Positions 1 through 4,885 of a DNA stretch of 8,824 nt are shown here, in pieces. The translations under genes and the position numbers were made by a program. The stretch covers positions 1 through 8,824 of the forward strand of contig CAYREV010000051.1 of NCBI GenBank assembly GCA_964423345.1, read 5' to 3'. Origin of the DNA: CAYREV01 sp964423345. GTDB taxonomy: Bacteria; Bacteroidota; Rhodothermia; Balneolales; Balneolaceae. Within the stretch, counting starts at the first letter, position 1. The number at the start of each line of letters is the position of its first letter. The notes under the pieces are model-generated. The model did no database searches, had not been told where the DNA came from, and saw nothing but the letters and a program-made list of their open reading frames with translations.

Positions 1-446
1 TCGCTGCCGCTGCTGTCGGTATGTCCCACAATTACGACCTCCGAATCAGGGTACTGTTTCAGGCTGGCGGCCAGCTGGGTGAGGTTATCCCTTGCATCGG
101 GTTGAAGTACGGATGAATCAAATCCAAAGAGTAATCCTGAATCAAAGGTAATGGCAATGCCTTCGCCAACCCGCTGTATTTCAGCATCTTTTAAGTTTTG
201 TTCCAGTTCTTCTGCCTGTTCATCCATTTTATGGCCGATAATATTGCCGGCAGCTCCGCCTGCGACTGCGCCAATCAAAGCGCCTTTCACGGTTGAACCC
301 AATGCTTTACCCGCAAGGGCACCTACTCCTGCACCGGCACCGGCTCCGATAACCGTTCCCTTGGTAGCGTTGCTTGTACTCTTACATCCAGCAAGGATTA
401 ATGCCAGGGTTAATATCGATAGGGGTATAATTTGTTGAATTTTCAT
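1..446 (-). CDS. Glycine-zipper/OmpA-domain outer-membrane lipoprotein (C-terminus outside window)
   Basis: Reading the minus strand from the ATG at 446 gives 148 residues with no stop before the window edge, so the gene is partial. Residues 1-20 form a lipoprotein signal ending in the lipobox LAGC with Cys21 as the lipidated residue. Residues about 29-73 are a Gly/Ala-rich double glycine zipper (GTVIGAGAGAGVGALAG, then GALIGAVAGGAAGNIIG). A short charged linker follows, and from about residue 88 an OmpA-like peptidoglycan-binding domain begins, with typical FDSGLLFGFDSS and VVIVGHTDSSGS segments. The layout matches YiaD-type lipoproteins, which are anchored in the outer membrane and bind peptidoglycan through the OmpA domain. 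The later part of that domain, with the usual NxxLSxxRA motif, lies outside the window. A purine-rich AAAAAGGA lies about 12 nt before the ATG. The gene is divergent from the next gene at 990. Confidence 0.9.
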   Translation of the reverse strand, partial: MKIQQIIPLSILTLALILAGCKSTSNATKGTVIGAGAGAGVGALAGKALGSTVKGALIGAVAGGAAGNIIGHKMDEQAEELEQNLKDAEIQRVGEGIAITFDSGLLFGFDSSVLQPDARDNLTQLAASLKQYPDSEVVIVGHTDSSGS

Positions 447-580
447 AGTATTGATTTTTCCTTTTTCCGGTGTTCCCATTTGCCTGCCCGTTGCAATGGT
501 GGCAGGAGCATATCCGGTAATAACCGGTGCATTGATTTGAATTAGTTATCACGTTTTCCAAGGTGCTTTTTTTACAGGAT

Positions 581-632
581 GCTTGCGTTACATATCGGAT
601 GAAAAATCTTACATAAATCCCAGATCTTACAG
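581..632 (+). repeat. Dispersed repeat, copy A (left arm of inverted pair)
   Basis: The copy starts GCTTGCGTTACATATC and ends near CTTACAG. Positions 583-596 are the exact reverse complement of 812-825 (14 bp), and 581-592 is the exact reverse complement of 2909-2920 (12 bp). GTTACA followed closely by CGGATGAAAA also recurs at 2943-2958. The copies share a GTTACA end and an interior TTACAG-like block. Confidence 0.7.
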
Positions 633-784
633 CATTGACAGGCAACCGATGTACATAGCAGGAATCGTGAAGTTCCGCCAATCTCCGGTTTACAGGACTT
701 TTTGATGCATCAGCGGCAACCCTGCATACGGTTTCACTTTGCCGGGGGGGATGCCTTTTGTGGGGAGGGTCAGGCTTCTGAAAC

Positions 785-825
785 CTGTAGATTTTATAAA
801 AGTATGGTATAGATATGTAACGCAA
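785..825 (-). repeat. Dispersed repeat, copy B (right arm of inverted pair)
   Basis: Read on the minus strand, this copy starts TTGCGTTACATATC and ends in CTACAG, so it mirrors copy A across 597-811. Together A and B bound a 243-bp interval (583-825). No target-site duplication is visible at the outer edges (ACAGGATGC on the left, TATCCATAC on the right), so insertion as a unit is not demonstrated. Confidence 0.65.
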
Positions 826-989
826 TATCCATACAGAATGGGGATATTTTCCCACAATACTTTTTAGCAGGGTACAATGGACGGCGGTCCGCATGCCGAA
901 GACTTAGCAGGCAAGGGATGCACCTGGTCAATGTATCGGAACATTCGTATTGGGCAATGATGTTAACCTTAACTTAAGATCCTACAACG

Positions 990-1433
990 ATGAAACTATT
1001 CTACACGAGTTTATCAGCGGTACTATTGTTATTTGCCATTCAATCGTCAGCTATTGCGCAGACGGTTGATCTAACAGAAATATTTAAGAAGAGTTTCAAC
1101 GAAACGGTTCAGGAAGTTCATGAAACCGAGGATGTGACCGAAAAACGGGCACTGCTGAACGAATCGTTCAGTAAGATGTTATCGGCCATCGATCGCGTTG
1201 AATCAAAAGCGAATCTTTCCAAAGATGAAAGTGCCCAGCTCGCAGCTTTTAAGAGTGAAATACAGGAAAAAAAGAGTGAGCTGAATGGTAACGATGGGTT
1301 TGACAGAGTACTGGATAAAGACTTAAACAACTTTTCCGACTATTCTCAACAGGATATGGAGCAGGCGGACCGTACAGTCACCATCGGCCTGACCGCAGTT
1401 CTTTTAATTATACTCATCCTGATACTTCTGTAG
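990..1433 (+). CDS. Small exported protein with helical domain and C-terminal membrane anchor
   Basis: The protein has 147 residues. Residues 1-23 are a clear signal peptide with an AIA|Q cleavage site. Residues about 25-128 are highly charged and Lys/Glu-rich, with no Cys, and should be mostly helical or coiled coil. It contains a conserved-looking stretch NGNDGFDRVLDKDLNNFSDY followed by SQQDMEQADR. Residues about 129-147 are a hydrophobic segment (TVTIGLTAVLLIILILILL) that ends the protein, so it is probably a periplasmic domain held in the membrane by its C-terminus. I do not recognise a named family and assign no function. The gene stands alone, divergent from the OmpA-type lipoprotein gene, and is followed by a strong terminator at 1458-1496. 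Base composition is visibly more AT-rich than the nirK region. No good Shine-Dalgarno sequence precedes the ATG. Confidence 0.82.
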   Translation: MKLFYTSLSAVLLLFAIQSSAIAQTVDLTEIFKKSFNETVQEVHETEDVTEKRALLNESFSKMLSAIDRVESKANLSKDESAQLAAFKSEIQEKKSELNGNDGFDRVLDKDLNNFSDYSQQDMEQADRTVTIGLTAVLLIILILILL

Positions 1434-1457
1434 TAAACAGGAGGATTTCATTCATAC

Positions 1458-1504
1458 ATAACAATCTCTCTCCCGCAGTGGGATGGAGATTGTTATGTTT
1501 ATTT
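1458..1504 (+). terminator. Intrinsic terminator after the 990-1433 gene
   Basis: An 11-bp perfect stem ATAACAATCTC (1458-1468) pairs with GAGATTGTTAT (1486-1496). An inner TCCC/GGGA helix closes a 5-nt GCAGT loop, and a T-rich tail (GTTTATTTATT) follows. It separates the small membrane-anchored protein gene from the lipoprotein gene that begins only about 20 bp later. Confidence 0.85.
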
Positions 1505-1523
1505 ATTACCCTGAACTATTGCT

Positions 1524-2594
1524 GTGATTAGAAGCCTGATCCCATACTCCATTGTCCTTATGGCCTTCCTGGCCGGGTGCAGCTCTACCCGTGAAATGGT
1601 CAACAATGATTATTCGGGGCAGCCGGCGGACATTGAATATTCGGTGGTCTATTACATTCACGCTGATGCCGGGTACCTCTATCATGACGCGAAAGGGAAG
1701 GCGGTTCGCGGGAATTCCCGGGTACTGGATACCGCCCGTGAGGTTGCAGAAAAGGCGCATTCCGGGGAGGTTTTTATTTTTTATCAGCGTCCCGAGAAAA
1801 AATTCCTGGGTCTTTTCCCGAGGAAACGAAGCCGGTTGTATCACTACAGGAACGGGCAAATATCCACGCAGGTTAAGTACCGCCATTCTGATGGAGAGGA
1901 ACCCTTTCTGGCTACCGAAGCCCGGCTTTACAAACGATACGGGAACCAAAGCCCGGAGAAAGACCGACAGCATTACTTTCTCTATTTCGGGCATGAAGTT
2001 CCGAAGGGCAAAGGGACAAACTATCACCGGACGTTGCCTGATATCGAGGTGAATACCGCTTCTTTAGCAGGAGGCATGCGTCAGTTTATCGGAACAGATG
2101 AGCAGAAATTTGATCTGGCCGTACTCTCTACCTGCAACAACGGGACACCGGAAATGGCAGAGCGACTGATGCCTGTTACCGAGCTGCTGCTGGCCTCGCC
2201 GCAAAACCTGCACCTGTCCCACATAGATACCGACAGCCTGGCTTTACTGGAGCGGGAGCCGGAACCAACACCCGTAGAATTGGCCCGTTCGATGGCCGGG
2301 CAAACCTACCGGCGTTTGGCGGAAACCATTCAGACAGCTATAACACTGGCCCTGTACGATCTTGACCCGGTACGGCCTTATATAGATGAATTGCGCACAT
2401 CGGCAGCAGCCCATGAACAATCTACACAGGCCAATTCCTTTAAGGACAATACCGATTGTGCACAGCTACCGTTTTTCGAGGCCGGAAAATACGGGGCGGG
2501 GGTAGAGTCGTGGTATAAGCCGGCACGCTTTGGAAGGGGAGGCAATTCAGATACGCATTCAGGCTGGGGTTGCATGCCGGTACTGAAGAACTGA
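1524..2594 (+). CDS. Lipoprotein resembling clan CD (clostripain/C11-like) cysteine peptidases
   Basis: The protein has 356 residues and starts at GTG. An in-frame TGA at 1512 rules out a longer frame, and the next ATG (1560) would destroy the signal sequence. Residues 1-18 with lipobox LAGC and Cys19 mark a lipoprotein. The body reads like a caspase/clostripain fold: strand VVYYIHADAG (41-50), strand EVFIFYQ (82-88), then YFLYFGHEVP with His157, and FDLAVLSTCNNGTPEMAERL with Cys204. The His-then-Cys order, the 47-residue spacing and a Cys at the end of a hydrophobic strand are what clan CD peptidases show, as is the following LLLASPQNLHLSHID segment, which resembles the C11 region after its DACLM motif. 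I infer a possible surface or periplasmic Cys peptidase. The family call is moderate because C11 hallmark sequences are not exact. The C-terminus has Cys312 and Cys350 and an aromatic/Gly-rich tail. No Shine-Dalgarno sequence precedes the GTG, and no clear terminator follows. Confidence 0.72.
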   Translation: MIRSLIPYSIVLMAFLAGCSSTREMVNNDYSGQPADIEYSVVYYIHADAGYLYHDAKGKAVRGNSRVLDTAREVAEKAHSGEVFIFYQRPEKKFLGLFPRKRSRLYHYRNGQISTQVKYRHSDGEEPFLATEARLYKRYGNQSPEKDRQHYFLYFGHEVPKGKGTNYHRTLPDIEVNTASLAGGMRQFIGTDEQKFDLAVLSTCNNGTPEMAERLMPVTELLLASPQNLHLSHIDTDSLALLEREPEPTPVELARSMAGQTYRRLAETIQTAITLALYDLDPVRPYIDELRTSAAAHEQSTQANSFKDNTDCAQLPFFEAGKYGAGVESWYKPARFGRGGNSDTHSGWGCMPVLKN

Positions 2595-2719
2595 TAAGCA
2601 GGGGGCAGCCCGGTCGTCAGGTGAAACGTTACAAAGCCGATCAACAGGTAGCAGGTCGAAGGTAAATCCCCGGGCACGGTTAACATGCTTGTTGGAAGAA
2701 TAGGCCCCGTGCAGGGCGT

Positions 2720-2762
2720 GTTACATAAATTTAGAAATCTATTACAGATTTTACGGATTCGC
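2720..2762 (+). repeat. Dispersed repeat, copy D
   Basis: GTTACA at 2720-2725 is followed by TTACAGATTTTACGGATTCGC ending at 2762. The second block closely matches the reverse complement of 2862-2883 (TTTACAGATTTTTGGATTTCGC), so D and C face each other across about 100 bp, as A and B do upstream. Confidence 0.6.
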
Positions 2763-2861
2763 AGCAGTAACGAAGACTACGGCGTATCTTATCTGATGGC
2801 ATATAGGGTATCAACTTTACTATAGCTTTTGGGTTTGCAAGGAGCATCAATGCATGAGCGA

Positions 2862-2920
2862 GCGAAATCCAAAAATCTGTAAATTATATAAGAATATTTT
2901 TGGAAGTGTGTAACGCAAGC
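2862..2920 (-). repeat. Dispersed repeat, copy C
   Basis: On the minus strand it starts GCTTGCGTTACA, identical to the first 12 bases of copy A, and ends in TTTACAGATTTTTGGATTTCGC, nearly identical to copy D. It therefore links the two inverted pairs into one family. A short GTTACAC (2943-2949) just downstream can also pair with its GTGTAAC end (2908-2914). Confidence 0.62.
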
Positions 2921-2942
2921 TACCTGAAATTTGCTGATCATT

Positions 2943-2958
2943 GTTACACGGATGAAAA
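2943..2958 (+). repeat. Dispersed repeat, partial copy E
   Basis: GTTACACGGATGAAAA matches copy A at 587-605, where the same two blocks GTTACA and CGGATGAAAA are separated by TAT. Only this end of the repeat is present. Confidence 0.45.
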
Positions 2959-3033
2959 GACAGGAAGAGAGTGCTAACACAGTGACTGACTTAATGATCC
3001 GACCTTTTACAAACCGGAAAATCTTTTAAAGTA

Positions 3034-3393
3034 ATGGAACCAACGAAGGAACAACTTGAGCTTGAAAAATCAAAGGCAATGATCATTGTCGAAATCATCG
3101 AATATGTCCCTGATTCGGTGGTGATTAAAACGATCATAAAGAAGTCGACCGGTAATATTAATGCCGTCTCTTTTGACACCGGCGAAAAACTGGAAGAGAA
3201 AACTTCTCCCTTCGATAAGTTCATACAGATCATTGACGGGAAAGCAGAGGTTATAATCGATGGGAAATCAACACCCCTTGAAACCGGGCAGTCGATTATT
3301 ATACCTGCCCACACCCGCAATTCATTCAAGGCAAACGACCGGTTTAAAATGATATCCACGGTTATTAAAAGCGGTTATGAGGACGTAAGCTGA
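3034..3393 (+). CDS. Small single-domain cupin lacking canonical metal ligands
   Basis: The protein has 119 residues with no signal peptide, so it should be cytoplasmic. Residues about 35-115 form one cupin barrel. Cupin motif 1 maps to GEKLEEKTSPFDKFIQIIDG, followed by KAEVIIDGKSTPLETGQSII, and motif 2 maps to IIIPAHTRNSFKA. In metal-binding cupins motif 1 carries HxH or a His before the (T/S)xPFD segment, and motif 2 ends in a His. Here those places are occupied by Lys and Asn, so a bound catalytic metal is unlikely and a ligand-binding or sensory role is more plausible (inference). The ATG has an A-rich leader without a clear Shine-Dalgarno sequence. It ends in tandem TGA TGA stops. It lies upstream of a structured stretch and an AraC-type regulator on the same strand, and could share a regulatory role with that gene, but the terminator between them argues against simple co-transcription. 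Confidence 0.85.
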   Translation: MEPTKEQLELEKSKAMIIVEIIEYVPDSVVIKTIIKKSTGNINAVSFDTGEKLEEKTSPFDKFIQIIDGKAEVIIDGKSTPLETGQSIIIPAHTRNSFKANDRFKMISTVIKSGYEDVS

Positions 3394-3399
3394 TGAATA

Positions 3400-3583
3400 A
3401 GGTACCGACCCCGGAATGGATTGAAGGCCGTCCGGCAGACCCGGGGTGGAAAGGATAGCACGATTTCAATGGCCGAATAGATATAACAAAAACGAGTGTG
3501 AAGGCAGAGGTTGCGAGCCCTGCCTTGGAATACAGATGGGAAGACAGGTTGGAAGTTTGAGAGGCCCTGTCTTCCCATTTTTT
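3400..3583 (+). ncRNA. Putative structured RNA/leader ending in an intrinsic terminator
   Basis: Between the cupin stop and the AraC start I can draw several helices. ACCCCGG (3408-3414) pairs with CCGGGGT (3441-3447), with a small GCC/GGC hairpin inside. ATTGAA (3420-3425), inside that loop, can pair with TTCAAT (3465-3470), giving a pseudoknot or an alternative fold. AAGGCAG (3501-3507) pairs with CTGCCTT (3520-3526). A 13-bp terminator helix (3536-3578) ends it. This could be the 3' UTR of the cupin gene, a separate small RNA, or a cis-acting attenuator or riboswitch for the AraC gene. I do not recognise a known riboswitch class. The helices were found by eye and are not energy-evaluated. 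Confidence 0.42.
3536..3583 (+). terminator. Strong intrinsic terminator between cupin and AraC genes
   Basis: ATGGGAAGACAGG (3536-3548) pairs perfectly with CCTGTCTTCCCAT (3566-3578) over 13 bp, with a 17-nt loop and a run of six T ending at 3583. It sits inside the longest open frame of the AraC gene, which shows that the frame upstream of 3584 is not real coding sequence. Only about 50 bp separate it from the chosen AraC start. Confidence 0.85.
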
Positions 3584-3634
3584 AAAATATTGTGGGGAAA
3601 TGACTCAAAAACCAAAGACGAACAACCGTTGACT

Positions 3635-4198
3635 ATGGGATCTATAAGAAGGTATGTGAAGTACATGGTGAGCCTCAGGTGTAAAATAACACTGAAAGAG
3701 GAGCTGGGAAAAGCGAATATAAGATACTCTGTTTCCCCCCACGGGGTCATAGAGTTTCATAAAGATACTACAGAGGCTCAGCTTGAGGAGCTAAACAGGA
3801 AATTGCTGAACTCGGGCCTGGAGCTTCTTGACGAAAATGACAGTATCCTTATCGATCGCATCATAAATACGGTCATCGACATGGTTCATTATTCCGATGA
3901 ACTGCCCAGGCTGAGCTATAAGGATATTATCGGCAATAACCCCGGCTCGGGAAGTGAGTCGACATTAAAGATCTTCTCGGATGTCAAAGGGATCTCAATT
4001 ATGCAGTTTATCATACTTCAAAAAATTGAACGGGTTAAAGAGCTCCTGCTGTATGAGGGCCTGTCCCTGGCTGAGATAGCCAGAAAACTTCGCTACAGAA
4101 ACAAAGATTACCTGATTGCCCAATTCAAAAAGTACACCGGCCTGCCCCCCGCCTACTTCAAGAAATTGAGGAATGAACGCATGAAAATGGCAGGGTGA
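3635..4198 (+). CDS. AraC-family regulator with HMA-like N-terminal domain
   Basis: From the ATG at 3635 the protein has 187 residues. The open frame extends back to a GTG at 3446, but that part overlaps a structured terminator and looks non-coding, so I reject it. ATG 3665 is a second option, with AGAAGG upstream, but it removes the first strand. Residues about 3-67 resemble the ferredoxin-fold, HMA-like domain found before AraC HTH domains in Bacteroidota regulators, where the usual motif is MVCxRC. Here it is MVSLRC, so one Cys of the pair is Ser13 and Cys16 remains. Residues about 107-181 are the AraC DNA-binding domain, with two HTH units: the recognition-type helix region through QFIILQKIERVKELL, and LSLAEIARKL with QFKKYTGLPPAYFKKLR. 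It is a cytoplasmic transcription regulator. Its ligand and targets are unknown. A metal-sensing role is doubtful given the lost Cys. Confidence 0.85.
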   Translation: MGSIRRYVKYMVSLRCKITLKEELGKANIRYSVSPHGVIEFHKDTTEAQLEELNRKLLNSGLELLDENDSILIDRIINTVIDMVHYSDELPRLSYKDIIGNNPGSGSESTLKIFSDVKGISIMQFIILQKIERVKELLLYEGLSLAEIARKLRYRNKDYLIAQFKKYTGLPPAYFKKLRNERMKMAG

Positions 4199-4205
4199 GG
4201 ATAGC

Positions 4206-4236
4206 TGAAATCCTAACAATCCGTGCAAATCCGCGG
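4206..4236. repeat. Short AATCC-type periodic repeat
   Basis: Three AATCC blocks occur with a period of about 10-11 bp: AATCCTAAC, AATCCGTGCA and AATCCGCGGC. It lies immediately after the AraC gene, in the 192-bp gap before the next gene. Similar AATCCGTG-type periodic stretches are common in intergenic DNA of this bacterial group (recollection, not searched). Confidence 0.4.
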
Positions 4237-4351
4237 CTATATACAATGGCCGGTGTTCTATTTCCCCAATCGGATATCGAGCATTTAGTCTATATAATTC
4301 TTTAAATAAGATAAGAGACTCTGAAATCTTAATAAAGTCTTCACATTTGTA

Positions 4352-4360
4352 TGTTATACT
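4352..4360 (+). promoter_or_regulatory. Candidate extended -10 promoter for the small Cys protein gene
   Basis: TGTTATACT matches an extended -10 (TG-n-TATACT), placing a start of transcription near 4367, about 24 nt before the ATG at 4391. No good -35 hexamer is present at the usual spacing. The surrounding gap is very AT-rich. Assignment is by motif only. Confidence 0.35.
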
Positions 4361-4390
4361 CTCTTAGGCGATAAAAACAGGCGATTATCA

Positions 4391-4756
4391 ATGAAAAACA
4401 TATATTCGGTTATATTACTTTTTTCTTTCCTGGTCGGCATATTCCAGCCGGTCCTGCCGATGATTGAATATCAATTGCATAAAGGCAATGTCATCGAATT
4501 GCTGGGGGGAGAGTCCTGCGAGGGTGAACACACCGGCAAACAATTCTGCTGCGTTCTTGACAAGGAGTGTACGGACCGCGGCAACGCCCCGGATCAATCC
4601 CTGCTGGATATGGATTATTATCCCCTGGCTCTGCAGATCACTGCGGTGCCTTCGCCAATGATTTTTCCCAATACGTCCAAGCTTCATATATCGTCGGCAG
4701 CTAACATCAGCAGTCCGACATTTCTTCCCATCCAACCGCCACCCCGTTTGAACTAA
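4391..4756 (+). CDS. Small exported or membrane-anchored Cys-containing protein upstream of nirK
   Basis: The protein has 121 residues. Residues 1-23 are a hydrophobic signal or anchor segment (MKNIYSVILLFSFLVGIFQP), followed by VLPMIEYQL. A Cys cluster follows: Cys43, then CC at 53-54 and Cys60 (ESCEGEHTGKQFCCVLDKEC). The C-terminal half is Pro/Ser-rich and low in recognisable structure, ending QPPPRLN. The FxP-x-LPxxEYxL start followed by a short Cys cluster recalls a family of small uncharacterised proteins in Bacteroidota whose members carry a CxxxxxxMxCxGKC-like motif. I recall them near copper-related genes, but this copy does not match that motif well. It lies 129 bp before nirK on the same strand with no obvious terminator between, so co-transcription or a shared copper or nitrite-related role is possible. 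No function is assigned. Confidence 0.75.
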   Translation: MKNIYSVILLFSFLVGIFQPVLPMIEYQLHKGNVIELLGGESCEGEHTGKQFCCVLDKECTDRGNAPDQSLLDMDYYPLALQITAVPSPMIFPNTSKLHISSAANISSPTFLPIQPPPRLN

Positions 4757-4885
4757 ACGCCCGGATCACCCGTTTCTCTATTGTTCCATAAACGGCAGAA
4801 AATGTCGATGAGGAGGGGGGACTTCCGCAGGCTGTAACAACTACAAGCTTTCTACGTATTCAGCTCAACTATAACACACACAACA

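Larger units (their letters stand above)
447..989. other. Gene-free divergent intergenic region (543 bp)
   Basis: No convincing coding sequence is present. The minus-strand open frame across 382-894 is rich in His, Arg, Pro and Cys, lacks domain sense and overlaps the start of the real lipoprotein gene. The region holds two inverted copies of a repeat (581-632 and 785-825) and a small hairpin at 824-848 (AATATCC / GGATATT, 11-nt loop). It must also contain the divergent promoters for the lipoprotein gene and the gene at 990, but I cannot place either confidently. Confidence 0.6.
2595..3033. other. Gene-free intergenic region with repeat copies (439 bp)
   Basis: No convincing gene is present. 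A 63-residue minus-strand frame (2789-2980) overlaps the repeat copies and lacks protein features. The region carries repeat copies at 2720-2762 (plus), 2862-2920 (minus) and a partial one at 2943-2958 (plus). A long-loop inverted repeat GCACGG (2674-2679) / CCGTGC (2707-2712) has no T-tract and is not a convincing terminator for the upstream lipoprotein gene. The promoter of the cupin gene should lie near the 3' end of this stretch. Confidence 0.6.

Noticed and set aside
583..825. CRISPR array or complete insertion sequence
   Set aside because: There are only two inverted arms, with no regular spacers, no transposase frame and no target-site duplication.
382..894. 170-residue minus-strand open frame
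   Set aside because: It overlaps the start of the real lipoprotein gene, runs through the repeat copies and has an implausible His/Arg/Pro/Cys-rich composition with no domain sense.
2674..2712. Terminator after the 1524-2594 gene
   Set aside because: The GCACGG/CCGTGC stem is only 6 bp with a 27-nt loop and lacks a T tract.
2789..2980. 63-residue minus-strand open frame
   Set aside because: It is composed largely of repeat copies C and E and has no signal, motif or ribosome binding site to support it.
3501..3578. Lysine or other known riboswitch
   Set aside because: GGCAGAGG followed by TGCGA loosely recalls the lysine riboswitch start, but the element is too short and the remaining conserved parts are absent.
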